From Microbacterium marinum (lineage in GTDB: Bacteria; Actinomycetota; Actinomycetes; Actinomycetales; Microbacteriaceae), in NCBI RefSeq assembly GCF_014204835.1, contig NZ_JACHMD010000001.1:2728001-2792000 (forward strand): DNA of 64,000 nt, in the 5' to 3' direction. Position numbers and translations under genes: made by a program. The notes beneath the pieces are model-generated. The model did no database searches. It was not told where the DNA came from and worked only from the letters and a program-made list of their open reading frames with translations. Below, one piece after another: positions 16,546 through 25,604 of this stretch (its first letter is position 1; each line of letters starts with the position of its first letter).

Positions 16546-18384
16546 TCAGTCGTTCTTGTGTCGGGGCTTGCGCGCCGGACGGTCGTCGAAGGAGCGCTGC
16601 GGCCGGTCGCGGCGGGTGTCGTCGCGGCGCGTGTCGTCGCGGCGGGTGTCGTCGCGGCGGTGACCGGGACGACCACGGTCGGGCGCGATGTTGATCCGCT
16701 GGCCCGAGATGCGGGTGTCGCGGAGGCGATCGAGGACCGACGAGTCCATCGAGGTGGGCAGCTCCACGAGGGAGAAGTCCGGGCGGATCGTGATCGCTCC
16801 GAAGTCGTCACGGCCGAGCCCGCCCTCGTTCGCGAGGGCACCGACGATCTGCCGCGGCTCGACGCGCTGGCGGCGCCCCACGTCGATGCGGTACGTGGTG
16901 AAGTCGCCCTTGCTGCGCCGCTCCCGCCCGCCGCCGTCGGGGCGGTCGGTGCGCTCCTTGCGCACGCCGCGCTGCGCGTCGGCGGCGAGCGTCTTCGCGA
17001 GCTGGTCGGCAGCCGGGTCGAGCAGCAGCGGCGTCTCGCCCTGGGCCACGACGGCGAGCGCTGCGGCGACGTCCTGCTCGGGCACGTCGTGGTTGCGGAC
17101 GTAGTGGGCGATCACGTCACGGAAGCCGGCGATGCGGTCGGTCTCGGCGAGCGCGGCGGTGATCGCGTCGTCGAAGCGGGTGAGACGCGTCGAGTTGATG
17201 TCCTCGGTCGTCGGCAGCTGCATCTGCGTCGGCGCCTGGCGCGTGGCGCGTTCGATGTGGGCGAGCAGGTAGCGCTCGCGCGGGGTGACGAAGCTGATCG
17301 CGTCGCCCTTGCGGCCGGCGCGGCCGGTGCGGCCGATGCGGTGCACGTACGACTCGGTGTCGGTGGGGATGTCGAAGTTCACGACGTGGCTGATGCGCTC
17401 CACGTCGAGGCCGCGCGCGGCGACGTCGGTCGCGACGAGGATGTCGAGCTTGCCGTCCTTGAGCTGCTGGATGCTGCGCTCTCGCTGCGGCTGCGGGATG
17501 TCGCCGTTGATGGGCGCTGCGCTGAAGCCGCGGGCGCGCAGCTTCTCGGCGAGGGTCTCGGTCTCGTTCTTGGTGCGGACGAAGATGATCATCCCGTCGA
17601 AGTCCTCGACCTCGAGGATGCGGGTGAGCGCGTCGACCTTCTGCTGGTACGACACGATCAGGTAGCGCTGCGTGATGTTCGTGTTCGTGGAGGTCTTGGT
17701 CTTGACCGTGATCTCCTCCGGGTCGCGCAGGTACTGCTGCGCGAGACGGCGGATGGATGCCGGCATGGTCGCCGAGAAGAGGGCGACCTGCTTCTCTTCG
17801 GGCGTCTGCGCGAGAATCTGCTCGACGTCCTCGGCGAAGCCCATCTTCAACATCTCGTCGGCCTCGTCGAGCACGAGGTTCTTCAGCTCGGAGAGGTCGA
17901 GGGTGCCCTTCTCGAGGTGGTCCATGATGCGCCCGGGGGTGCCGACGACGATGTGCACGCCGCGGCGGAGGGCCGACAGCTGCACGCCATAGCCCTGTCC
18001 GCCGTAGACGGGGAGGATGTGCACGTTCTTCATGCGGGCGGCGTACGACTCGAACGCCTCGCACACCTGGAGCGCGAGCTCACGGGTCGGTGCCAGGACG
18101 AGCGCCTGCGGCGTCTTCTGGGTCAGGTCGAGGTTCTCCATGATCGGCAGCGCGAACGCGGCCGTCTTGCCGGTGCCGGTCTGCGCCATGCCGACGACGT
18201 CGCGGCCGCCGAGGAGGACGGGGATGGTGGCGGCCTGGATCGCGGAGGGCGTCTCGTAGCCGAGGTCCTTGATGGCGGCGAGGACGGGACCGGTCAGACC
18301 CAGCTCGTCGAAGCCGGGGAGGGCGGGGGTGTCACCGGCCTGGTCCTGGCGGGTCTCGGGCACGGCGGAAGAAGTGTCACTCAC
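16546..18384 (-). CDS. deaD: DEAD-box RNA helicase (DeaD/CsdA type)
   Basis: A 612-residue ATP-dependent RNA helicase. It has the Q motif (FDELGLTGPVL...PSAIQ), motif I AQTGTGKT near residue 67, DEAD, SAT, and motif VI HRIGRTGRAGR, then a C-terminal DbpA-like RNA-binding domain (TYRIDVGRRQRVEPRQIVGAL). The tail contains repeated RRDDT units, encoded by a 15-bp tandem repeat. Start is GTG at 18384. A TACCCT hexamer 6 nt before it suggests a leaderless transcript. The likely role is ribosome assembly and RNA unwinding, especially in the cold. Confidence 0.94.
   Translation of the reverse strand: MSDTSSAVPETRQDQAGDTPALPGFDELGLTGPVLAAIKDLGYETPSAIQAATIPVLLGGRDVVGMAQTGTGKTAAFALPIMENLDLTQKTPQALVLAPTRELALQVCEAFESYAARMKNVHILPVYGGQGYGVQLSALRRGVHIVVGTPGRIMDHLEKGTLDLSELKNLVLDEADEMLKMGFAEDVEQILAQTPEEKQVALFSATMPASIRRLAQQYLRDPEEITVKTKTSTNTNITQRYLIVSYQQKVDALTRILEVEDFDGMIIFVRTKNETETLAEKLRARGFSAAPINGDIPQPQRERSIQQLKDGKLDILVATDVAARGLDVERISHVVNFDIPTDTESYVHRIGRTGRAGRKGDAISFVTPRERYLLAHIERATRQAPTQMQLPTTEDINSTRLTRFDDAITAALAETDRIAGFRDVIAHYVRNHDVPEQDVAAALAVVAQGETPLLLDPAADQLAKTLAADAQRGVRKERTDRPDGGGRERRSKGDFTTYRIDVGRRQRVEPRQIVGALANEGGLGRDDFGAITIRPDFSLVELPTSMDSSVLDRLRDTRISGQRINIAPDRGRPGHRRDDTRRDDTRRDDTRRDRPQRSFDDRPARKPRHKND
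16608..16661. repeat. 15-bp tandem repeat inside the helicase gene
   Basis: Three to four near-identical copies of a 15-bp unit (GCGGCGGGTGTCGTC) in frame with the helicase C-terminus. They encode the basic/acidic RRDDT repeats, so copy number could vary between strains without a frameshift. Confidence 0.8.
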
Positions 18385-18441
18385 CCATCAAGGGTAGTGG
18401 AGTGGCCTGGGAGTTGTGCGGGCGGATGCCGCGCCTCGGCG

Positions 18442-18702
18442 TCAGCGAGCGAGGGCGGCGCTGTTGACCTCTGCCCAGACGGCGTCGAGGGAGAGCCCGA
18501 GGACGTCGGCGATCGCGGCGATGGTGGGGAAGGCGGGGGTGGCGATCCTCCCGGCCTCGATCTTGCGGAGCGTCTCGGGCGAGACACCGGCGGCGAGGGA
18601 GACGTCGAGCATGGAGCGGTCCCCGCGGGCGCGCCGCAGCACGGCGCCGAGCCGTCGGCCGCGCGCGATCTCGGCATCCGAGAGCGGGAGTCGCACCATC
18701 AT
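18442..18702 (-). CDS. Small XRE-family helix-turn-helix regulator
   Basis: A ~86-residue protein made almost only of an HTH domain (LGAVLRRARGDRSMLDVSLA, AGVSPETLRKIEAGRIATP). Four more codons are open upstream (to 18714), but that would place the start inside the operator palindrome. The ATG at 18700-18702 lies 7 nt after TATGAT (18710-18715), matching a leaderless start. It is divergent from the methionine aminopeptidase gene and probably represses both. Target beyond this locus is unknown. Confidence 0.85.
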   Translation of the reverse strand: MMVRLPLSDAEIARGRRLGAVLRRARGDRSMLDVSLAAGVSPETLRKIEAGRIATPAFPTIAAIADVLGLSLDAVWAEVNSAALAR

Positions 18703-18706
18703 GGCG

Positions 18707-18742
18707 ATGATCATACCGGTACTCTTTGGCCGGTATGATCAT
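18707..18742. promoter_or_regulatory. Symmetric operator/divergent promoter
   Basis: Perfect 13-bp inverted arms (ATGATCATACCGG at 18707-18719 and CCGGTATGATCAT at 18730-18742) are separated by 10 bp. Each arm contains a TATGAT -10 hexamer pointing outward, one for the HTH gene and one for map. A dimer of the HTH protein bound here would cover both promoters at once. Confidence 0.85.
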
Positions 18743-18745
18743 TGG

Positions 18746-19519
18746 ATGATCGAAATCCTCACCCCTGACCAGATCGACCGTGCCCGCACGACGGGTGGAC
18801 TCGTCGGCGACATCCTGCACGGGATCAAGGAGCGGGTGAAGCCCGGGACGAACCTCCTCGAGATCGACGCGTGGGCGAAGGACATGATCCTCGGCGCGGG
18901 TGCCGAGTCCTGCTACGTCGACTACGCCCCCTCCTTCGGGCGCGGTCCGTTCGGGCATTACATCTGCACGGCCGTCAACGACGCGGTGCTGCACGGGCGA
19001 CCGCGCGACCAGCGCGTCGCCGCGGGTGACCTGCTCACCCTCGACCTCGCGATCAAGACGAGCGGCGTCGCCGCGGACGCCGCGATCAGCTTCACGGTCG
19101 GCGGCGGGGCCCACTCCGAGAACGACCCGCTCATCACCGCGACCGAGCGCGCCCTGGCCGCGGGAATCGAGGCCGCTCAGCCCGGGAACCGCATCGGCGA
19201 CATCTCCCACGCGATCGGCGAGGTGCTCTCGGGCGCCGGCTACCCGATCAACATGGAGTTCGGCGGCCACGGCATCGGCACGACGATGCACCAGGACCCC
19301 CACGTCTCGAACAACGGCCGCCCCGGCCGCGGCTACCGCCTGCGCCCCGGCCTCATGCTCGCCATCGAGCCGTGGGTCATGGCCGACACCGACGTGCTCG
19401 TCACCGACGACGACGGGTGGACCCTGCGCAGCGCGACCGGCTGCCGCACGGCTCACACGGAGCACACCGTCGCCATCACCGACGACGGTCCCGTGATCCT
19501 CACCCGCCCCACCTCCTGA
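18746..19519 (+). CDS. map: Methionine aminopeptidase, type I
   Basis: A 257-residue metallopeptidase that removes N-terminal methionine from new proteins. The metal ligands are visible: the aspartate in LDLAIKTSG, the second aspartate in VAADAAISF, histidine in EFGGHGIG, glutamate in AIEPW, and glutamate in HTEHT. The ATG at 18746 is 6 nt after TATGAT (18734-18739), so the transcript is probably leaderless. Bacteria usually have a housekeeping map elsewhere, so this copy, controlled by a small HTH repressor, may be a regulated extra one. Confidence 0.93.
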   Translation: MIEILTPDQIDRARTTGGLVGDILHGIKERVKPGTNLLEIDAWAKDMILGAGAESCYVDYAPSFGRGPFGHYICTAVNDAVLHGRPRDQRVAAGDLLTLDLAIKTSGVAADAAISFTVGGGAHSENDPLITATERALAAGIEAAQPGNRIGDISHAIGEVLSGAGYPINMEFGGHGIGTTMHQDPHVSNNGRPGRGYRLRPGLMLAIEPWVMADTDVLVTDDDGWTLRSATGCRTAHTEHTVAITDDGPVILTRPTS

Positions 19520-19580
19520 GAGGCCACCGGGTGACCGGCGGCATCCGATTCGGGCATGCGTCGGGCGGTACTCTCTGAGA

Positions 19581-20780
19581 GTGACCGAACGCGCTCCCCT
19601 CTCCCGCAAGCTCACCGCCATCGCCGAGTCCGCGACCCTCAAGGTCGATGCCAAGGCGAAGTCGCTGCAGGCGGCCGGCCGCCCGGTCATCTCCTACGCG
19701 GCGGGAGAGCCCGACTTCCCGACCCCGCAGTTCATCGTGGATGCCGCGGCCGAGGCCCTCCGCGACCCCGCGAACTTCCGGTACACGCCCGCCGCCGGCC
19801 TCCCGGTGCTGCGCGAGGCGATCGCCGCGAAGACCCTGCGCGACTCCGGGCTCGAAGTCGCCCCGTCGCAGGTGATCGTCACCAACGGCGGCAAGCAGGC
19901 GGTGTACCAGGCGTTCCAGGCGGTCGTGAACCCGGGCGACGAGGTGCTTCTGCCCGCGCCGTACTGGACGACCTACCCCGAGGCGATCGCCCTCGCCGAC
20001 GGCATCCCCGTCGAGGTCTTCGCCGGAGCCGACCAGGAGTACAAGGTCACCGTCGAGCAGCTCGAGGCGGCGCGCACCGACAAGACGACCGTGCTCGTCT
20101 TCGTGTCGCCGTCGAACCCGACCGGCGCGGTGTACACCGCCGACGAGACCGCCGCGATCGGCGAGTGGGCGCTCGAGCACGGCATCTGGGTCGTGACCGA
20201 CGAGATCTACCAGAACCTGGTCTACGAAGGTGCCCGCGCCGTGTCGATCGTCGAGGCGGTGCCGGCGCTCGCGGAGCAGACGATCCTCGTCAACGGCGTC
20301 GCGAAGACGTACGCGATGACCGGGTGGCGCGTGGGCTGGATGGTCGGCCCGACCGCCGCCATCAAGGCGGCCGGCAACCTGCAGTCCCACCTGAGCTCGA
20401 ACGTCAACAACATCGCGCAGCGCGCGGCGTTGGCCGCCCTCACCGGGCCGCAGGACGAGGCCGAGAAGATGAGGCAGGCGTTCGACCACCGCCGCGGTCT
20501 GATCGTGTCGGAGCTGGCGAAGATCCCGGGCGTGACGGTGCCGAACCCGCTGGGCGCGTTCTACGTCTACCCCGACGTCACCGGTCTTCTGGGCCGCGAG
20601 TGGGACGGCGTCCGCATCGACACGTCGCTCGAGCTGGCCGATTTCATCCTCGAACGCGCCGAGGTGGCCGTGGTGCCCGGCGAGGCGTTCGGGCCGTCGG
20701 GCTACCTGCGCCTGTCCTACGCCCTTGGCGAGGACCAGCTGCTCGAGGGTGTCCAGCGCCTGCAGCGCCTCTTCGGCTGA
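19581..20780 (+). CDS. aspC: Pyridoxal-phosphate aminotransferase, aspartate type
   Basis: A 399-residue class I aminotransferase. It shows [15 protein letters not shown] at the start, [27 protein letters not shown], the PLP lysine in [16 protein letters not shown], and the C-terminal arginine in [12 protein letters not shown]. The likely reaction is aspartate plus 2-oxoglutarate to oxaloacetate plus glutamate. Start is GTG at 19581, 6 nt after TACTCT (19569-19574), the leaderless pattern. Similar enzymes accept other amino acids, so substrate is moderately certain. Confidence 0.9.
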   Translation: MTERAPLSRKLTAIAESATLKVDAKAKSLQAAGRPVISYAAGEPDFPTPQFIVDAAAEALRDPANFRYTPAAGLPVLREAIAAKTLRDSGLEVAPSQVIVTNGGKQAVYQAFQAVVNPGDEVLLPAPYWTTYPEAIALADGIPVEVFAGADQEYKVTVEQLEAARTDKTTVLVFVSPSNPTGAVYTADETAAIGEWALEHGIWVVTDEIYQNLVYEGARAVSIVEAVPALAEQTILVNGVAKTYAMTGWRVGWMVGPTAAIKAAGNLQSHLSSNVNNIAQRAALAALTGPQDEAEKMRQAFDHRRGLIVSELAKIPGVTVPNPLGAFYVYPDVTGLLGREWDGVRIDTSLELADFILERAEVAVVPGEAFGPSGYLRLSYALGEDQLLEGVQRLQRLFG

Positions 20781-21070
20781 GCGCCGGTCTCCGCCGATGC
20801 CGCTGGCGCGGCGGCGTCCGTCGCGCACGTTTGCAATGGATTCCGCGCGGCACGCCGCGCTGCGGCATCCGCTCCCCGCGTGTCGGCTCGAATCCATTGC
20901 ATCGGTGCGCGCGCCTGTCCGTGCACAACGGCGGAGCCGAGGGGTCGACACGCCGGTTGAGCCGCCTCGGCGGCGGCGTGTCACACCGTGCGGTCCGCCG
21001 TTGTGCGCAGGGAGCGGATGCCACGCGCACGCAGCAGCCGCCTGAGCGACGACCGGACGGGCGACGCGGC
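20781..21070. repeat. 290-bp non-coding gap with two inverted repeats
   Basis: No convincing gene. Two long perfect inverted repeats lie side by side. TGCAATGGATTC (20830-20841) pairs with GAATCCATTGCA (20888-20899). GCACAACGGCGGA (20921-20933) pairs with TCCGCCGTTGTGC (20992-21004), with an inner GACACGCCG/CGGCGTGTC pair. The region lies between convergent aspC and murB and could form terminators or be a small intergenic repeat element. Confidence 0.7.
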
Positions 21071-22207
21071 CTAGAGCTCGACGCCGACGAGCACCGGCTC
21101 GGGCTGAAGCAGGATGCCGAACTCGGACTGCACACGCTGCTGGATGAGCCTCGCGAGCGCAGCGACCTCCTCGGCACTGGCGGATCCGCGGTTGGTCAGC
21201 GCCAGCGCGTGCTTTGTGGACAGCGACGCACGGGAGCGGGGCAGGCGGAACCCCTTCGCCATGCCGGCGTGCTCGATAAGCCACGCGGCGCTCACCTTCA
21301 CCGGCGGAAGGCTCGTCGGCCGCGGCGGGATGAAGCCCTCGAACCGGTCGAGGGGGATGATCGTGTCGGCGGCGGGCTCGGGGGCCATCGGCCAGCGGGG
21401 CGCCTCCGGCGGGAGGGTGGCGGCGAACTCGGCCGAGACCACGGGGTTCTGGAAGAACGATCCCGCACTCCACGTGTCGTTGTCGGCGTCGTCGAGGACC
21501 ATGCCCTTGCGTGCACGGGTCGCGAGGACCGTCTCGCGGATCCAGCCGAGGGACACCGCGGCATCCTCCGCCAGACCCAAGGCCGTCCGCAGCTGCGCTC
21601 CCTGCACCGGGACGTCACCGTGCCCGACCTGCCGGAGCTCGAGGGTGACCGAGAGGATGACGGCGGAGCGTTCGGGAACCGACCCGTAGTGCTTCTTCAG
21701 CACCGAGGTACGCAGTCCCAGACCGAGCTCGGATGCCGGGACGGTGGCGACCTCGCCCGTCGCCTCGTCGAGGAGTTCGACCTCGACCAGGGTCTCGACG
21801 ATCTCCTGCCCGTAGGCGCCGACGTTCTGGATCGGGGCGGCGCCGGTCGTGCCGGGGATGCCCGACATCGCCTCGATGCCGCTGAGCCCAGCGGCGACGG
21901 TCTGGGCGACGAGGTCGTCCCAGGGGTGTCCGGCCTGGATGCGGAGCCGCACACGGCCCTCGTGCGGCGATGACAGCCGCTCGACGCCCTCGGTGCGCAC
22001 GAGGACGACGGTTCCCTCGAAGTCGTCGTCTCCGAAGAGCAGGTTCGATCCCCCGCCGACGACGAGCCACGGCTCGTTCTCGCTCCACAGGTCGCGGAGC
22101 GTGTCGACGAGCTCGTCGCGGGTGCGCGCTTCGACGGTGCGACGCGGGGTGCCGCCGACGCGCAGCGTGGTCAGCTGCGCGAGTGGAACGGGATCGATCT
22201 CGGGCAT
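21071..22207 (-). CDS. murB: UDP-N-acetylenolpyruvoylglucosamine reductase
   Basis: A 378-residue FAD enzyme that reduces UDP-GlcNAc-enolpyruvate to UDP-MurNAc in peptidoglycan synthesis. Conserved parts are TTLRVGGTPRRTVEA, VVGGGSNLLFGDDDFEGTVV, LSGIEAMSGIPGTTGAAPIQNVGAYG, the catalytic serine in WSAGSFFQNPVVS, and AAWLIEHAGMAKG. The length fits the longer actinobacterial form. The ATG at 22205-22207 is 5 bp after the hadB stop, so it belongs to the hadA-hadB-murB unit. Confidence 0.95.
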   Translation of the reverse strand: MPEIDPVPLAQLTTLRVGGTPRRTVEARTRDELVDTLRDLWSENEPWLVVGGGSNLLFGDDDFEGTVVLVRTEGVERLSSPHEGRVRLRIQAGHPWDDLVAQTVAAGLSGIEAMSGIPGTTGAAPIQNVGAYGQEIVETLVEVELLDEATGEVATVPASELGLGLRTSVLKKHYGSVPERSAVILSVTLELRQVGHGDVPVQGAQLRTALGLAEDAAVSLGWIRETVLATRARKGMVLDDADNDTWSAGSFFQNPVVSAEFAATLPPEAPRWPMAPEPAADTIIPLDRFEGFIPPRPTSLPPVKVSAAWLIEHAGMAKGFRLPRSRASLSTKHALALTNRGSASAEEVAALARLIQQRVQSEFGILLQPEPVLVGVEL

Positions 22208-22212
22208 GGCGG

Positions 22213-22623
22213 TCAGGATGCCGCGCGGACGCGGACCTGCGCCTTGCCGAGCACCGTGGTGCCGTCGTGGCTGACCGTCAGATCGAGGCGCAGCGCGTCG
22301 TCGTCGACGGCACCGACCTTCGCGACGACGGTCACATCGGCGCCCGCGTCGGTGTCGACGACCACGGGGCGGGTGAACCGCACGCCGTATTCGAGGATGC
22401 GACCCGAGTCGCCGAGCCACTCGACGACGGTCTCGACGGCCAGGCCCATGGTGAGCATGCCGTGGGCGAGGACGCCGGGCAGGCCGACGCGTTCGGCGAC
22501 GGCGTCGTTGAAGTGGATCGGGTTGAAGTCTCCCGAGGCGCCGGCGTACCGGACGAGGGATGCGCGCGTCAGGTGGACGGTGCGCTCGGCGACGATGTCG
22601 CCGACGGCGGGTGCGGCGCTCAT
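22213..22623 (-). CDS. hadB: MaoC-family dehydratase (HadB-like)
   Basis: A 136-residue hot-dog fold dehydratase. The hydratase motif YAGASGDFNPIHFNDAVAERVGLPGVLAHGM contains the catalytic Asp and His. It overlaps the upstream HadA-like gene by 4 bp. Together they resemble the (3R)-hydroxyacyl dehydratase pair of mycobacteria. Microbacteria do not make mycolic acids, so the natural substrate is uncertain; fatty acid dehydration is an inference. Confidence 0.87.
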   Translation of the reverse strand: MSAAPAVGDIVAERTVHLTRASLVRYAGASGDFNPIHFNDAVAERVGLPGVLAHGMLTMGLAVETVVEWLGDSGRILEYGVRFTRPVVVDTDAGADVTVVAKVGAVDDDALRLDLTVSHDGTTVLGKAQVRVRAAS

Positions 22624-23066
22624 TCGTCTCCTCCCACGAGCAGCACGGAGGTCGCGGTCACGACGTGGCTTCCTGCGGCGTCGGTGATCTCGGCTTCGCT
22701 CGTGACCATCGCGCCCTTGCCGAAGGCACGGATGCCGGTGACGGTGAGCGCGCCGGTGAGTTCGTCGCCCGCGACGATGGGGCGCGTGTAGCGGAATCGC
22801 TGCTCGGCGTGCACGACGCGCTCCAGAACGATGCCGGAGTCGGGCTCGGCGAGGAGCTGCTGGAGGGTGAGGTCTTGGATGACCATCGCGAAGGTGGGCG
22901 GCGCGACGACGTCGGGGTAGCCGAGCGCCTGCGCTGCGGCGACGTCGTCGTGCTGCGGGTCGGTGGCGAAGACGGCACGCGCGAACTCGCGCACCTTCTC
23001 GCGACCGACGAGGTACGGGACGGTCGGCGGGAAGGCTCGACCTTGCAACTCGGGATTCACGGGCAC
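22620..23066 (-). CDS. hadA: FAS1-like/HadA-type dehydratase subunit
   Basis: A 148-residue hot-dog protein of the UPF0336/HadA type (LQGRAFPPTVPYLVGREKVREFA, VVAPPTFAMVI, HAEQRFRYTRPIVAGDEL). It has the family's structural rather than catalytic half and should pair with the MaoC protein encoded next. Start is GTG at 23066. A TAGGAT hexamer (23073-23078) lies 6 nt before it, the leaderless pattern. It is first in a three-gene unit with hadB and murB. Confidence 0.87.
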   Translation of the reverse strand: MPVNPELQGRAFPPTVPYLVGREKVREFARAVFATDPQHDDVAAAQALGYPDVVAPPTFAMVIQDLTLQQLLAEPDSGIVLERVVHAEQRFRYTRPIVAGDELTGALTVTGIRAFGKGAMVTSEAEITDAAGSHVVTATSVLLVGGDE

Positions 23067-23124
23067 CCGTCGATCCTACCGGCGGGCCTCGACGGCAGGT
23101 CGGGGGTCGACGGGATGCCGCGTG

Positions 23125-23928
23125 TCAGCGCGCGCTGCGCGCGTCGCGGCTCGCCCGCCAGGCCTTGAGGGCCAGCTGCGTCGCGATGAAGGTGAGGAAC
23201 GCGGCGAACAGGATGTTCGCGGTGAACGGGTCGAGGAGCGTCGCGACCCAGGCGCCGAGCGCGGTCGTCGTGCACGCGGCGATGCCGATGCACGCCGCCG
23301 CGACGAGGTCGACGTTGGAGCGGCGGAGGTTGCCGATGGTGCCCGAGATAGCGGTCGGGATCATCATGAGCAGCGACGTGCCCTTGGCCTCGAGGTCGCT
23401 CGTGCCGAACAGCATCATGAGCGCCGGGACGACGATCACTCCCCCGCCGACGCCGAGCAGGCCCGCGGCGGTGCCGGTGAACAGGCCCAGGGCCACGAGG
23501 GCGAGGATCGTCCAGATGTTCAGGGGCAACGTGGCATCCCTCGACGGGATCACGATGAACAGCATCACGATGACGACGACGAGGAAGCCGACGAAGCCCC
23601 ACCGGATCGCGTTCTGCGGCAGGCGTGCGAGCAGCCAGGTGCCAAGCTGCGCGCCGACGACGGCCGCCGCCGCGAGGATGAGGGCGGGGATCCAGGCGAC
23701 CGTGCCGTTCAACCCGTAAGAGATGACGCCGACCGTCGCGGTCGGGACGATCGCGGCGAGCGAGGTGCCGGCGGCGAGCTTCTGGTCGAAGCCGAGCAGG
23801 AACACGAGCAGCGGGACGATCACGGTGCCGCCGCCGACGCCGAACATGCCCGACATGAGGCCCGCGATGAGCCCGATCAGGATGCAGAGGACGACGAAGC
23901 GCGCGGTGCGCGGGGCGGCCGAAGTCAT
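23125..23928 (-). CDS. TauE/SafE-family sulfite exporter-like membrane protein
   Basis: A 267-residue membrane protein with about eight hydrophobic segments. It carries the two diagnostic glycine-rich repeats, GLMSGMFGVGGGTVIVPLL and GTAAGLLGVGGGVIVVPAL, plus AAGTSLAAIVPTA and AKGTSLLMMIPTA. The family moves sulfite, sulfoacetate or related anions across the plasma membrane. The ATG at 23926-23928 lies 6 nt after TAGGGT (23935-23940), again the leaderless pattern. Substrate is unknown. Confidence 0.9.
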   Translation of the reverse strand: MTSAAPRTARFVVLCILIGLIAGLMSGMFGVGGGTVIVPLLVFLLGFDQKLAAGTSLAAIVPTATVGVISYGLNGTVAWIPALILAAAAVVGAQLGTWLLARLPQNAIRWGFVGFLVVVIVMLFIVIPSRDATLPLNIWTILALVALGLFTGTAAGLLGVGGGVIVVPALMMLFGTSDLEAKGTSLLMMIPTAISGTIGNLRRSNVDLVAAACIGIAACTTTALGAWVATLLDPFTANILFAAFLTFIATQLALKAWRASRDARSAR

Positions 23929-24028
23929 CCCTCGACCCTATCTGGCCGGCATGCTGAGCGAGGTTGCGCCCAGGCGCGCCGACCCGCCAGGATGACACCG
24001 GCGGCCGAAGATTCGGACGCCCTGGGGG

Positions 24029-25603
24029 ATGGGGTTTCCAATGCGTGCTCGAATGAGTCGGAAGTTCGGGGCGCTGATCGTGGCGCTCGCGGTGTTGATC
24101 CCCTCTGGCGTGCTCTACTCGCCGGAGGCGACCGCTGCCTCGACCCGGACGGTGTCGGGGACGGTCACCCTCCCGAAGGGCGCGCCGACGTCGTGGTACG
24201 AGGGTGTCTCGGTGACGGCGTATGACCCGAACACCGGTGGAGGTGTCGGCGCCGTCCCCGACTCCCGGGGACGGTATTCGATCGAAGGACTCGGCGCGAA
24301 GAAGTACGAACTCGACGTCGAGATCGACGAATACACCGATTCCAAGGGTCGACGTGTCGTTCCGAACCTCCTTGGTCCTGGTACGCGCACGGTTGATCTC
24401 CGCTCCAGCAGCAAGCGCGGTGTGAACGCCACTCTCACACTTGGACGCACCATCAGCGGCAGAATCTCACTGCCGCCGGGTGCGCCGGCATCCTGGCTCA
24501 AGCGGATCTGGGTGCGCGCGGGCGGGGCAGTGGCCTACCCGAACTCCGCGACCGGCGCGTACACACTGGTTGGTCTTCGCCCCGGGCGGTATCCGGTGGA
24601 TTTCGCAGCTGTCGACGATGGCGGCATGAGGCCTAATCTCGTCGACGAATACTACGGGGGCACGCCGCACGAGGATGAGGCACTGCTCGTGGACGTGCGC
24701 GCTGCGAACGCCGTCGGTATCAATCATGAGATGAAAGCAGGCAAGACCATCACGGGACGCGTGACTCTGCCGAAGGGGGCGCCCGCGTCGTGGCTGGGCT
24801 CCTCGACCGTGACTGCCTACTCCGAAGACCTGTCCGAGTGGATCTCGAAGGCGAACCCCGACCCGAAGACGGGTGTGTACAGGCTTGAGCGCCTACCGGC
24901 CGAGCCTGTTTACGTCGAGTTCGGACCGCGAGTGAGCTTGATCGGCGGACCGGAGAGCGTAACGGGAGTCCACGCGGAGTGGTACCCGAACGCGGACAAT
25001 TGGTCATCGGCTGAGCCAGTGACTCCCGGGTCCGCTGGCATCGACGCAGACCTCACGTATGAGCTCTGGGGCACCCTGCGCTCGGCTACTCCCAAGATCA
25101 GCGGCAGCGCCAAAGTCGGCGCGATCTTGAAAGTGGGCACGGCCGGCTGGCAAGCCGGTACCACGTTCCGGTATCGCTGGCAGGCCGATGGCGCGCCGAT
25201 CGCCGGGGCGACGAAATCGAAGTTCACCCCGACCGCGGTGCACCGAGGCAAGAGCATCACGGTATCGGTGACGGGTGCGCGCGAGGGGTGGACCTCGGTC
25301 ACCAAAACGTCTGGACGAACGGCCGCCGTCGCGATGGGAACGTTGAAGACGGCGACGCCGAAGCTTTCGGGGAGGGTGAAGGTCGGCTCGAAGCTGACCG
25401 TGCAACCCGGCTCATGGACGAAGGACGCGAAGCTCAGTTATACGTGGAAGGCCGACGGCCGCCCCCTATCGGCGACGGGTAAGACGCTCACGCTCACACG
25501 GGCCCACGCCGGTAAGCGCATTACCGTCACTGTCGTAGGAACTGCCGCTGGCTACGCGAAAGCGTCGAAGACCTCGGCCAAGACCGCGACCGTCAAACGC
25601 TGA
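24029..25603 (+). CDS. Secreted surface protein with carboxypeptidase-regulatory-like repeats
   Basis: A 524-residue exported protein. A signal peptide spans about residues 1-37 (KFGALIVALAVLIPSGVL, cleavage near ATAAS). Three repeats follow, each starting like ITGRVTLPKGAPASW and resembling the carboxypeptidase-D regulatory (beta-sandwich) fold. Two C-terminal repeats have the form PKISGSAKVGAILKV...YRWQADGAPIAGAT. No enzyme motif is seen; a cell-surface or matrix role is inferred. Starts at 24041 or 24053 are also possible; 24041 has GGGG at a better distance. Its 3' end abuts a truncated TetR gene. Confidence 0.8.
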   Translation: MGFPMRARMSRKFGALIVALAVLIPSGVLYSPEATAASTRTVSGTVTLPKGAPTSWYEGVSVTAYDPNTGGGVGAVPDSRGRYSIEGLGAKKYELDVEIDEYTDSKGRRVVPNLLGPGTRTVDLRSSSKRGVNATLTLGRTISGRISLPPGAPASWLKRIWVRAGGAVAYPNSATGAYTLVGLRPGRYPVDFAAVDDGGMRPNLVDEYYGGTPHEDEALLVDVRAANAVGINHEMKAGKTITGRVTLPKGAPASWLGSSTVTAYSEDLSEWISKANPDPKTGVYRLERLPAEPVYVEFGPRVSLIGGPESVTGVHAEWYPNADNWSSAEPVTPGSAGIDADLTYELWGTLRSATPKISGSAKVGAILKVGTAGWQAGTTFRYRWQADGAPIAGATKSKFTPTAVHRGKSITVSVTGAREGWTSVTKTSGRTAAVAMGTLKTATPKLSGRVKVGSKLTVQPGSWTKDAKLSYTWKADGRPLSATGKTLTLTRAHAGKRITVTVVGTAAGYAKASKTSAKTATVKR

Positions 25604-25604
25604 C

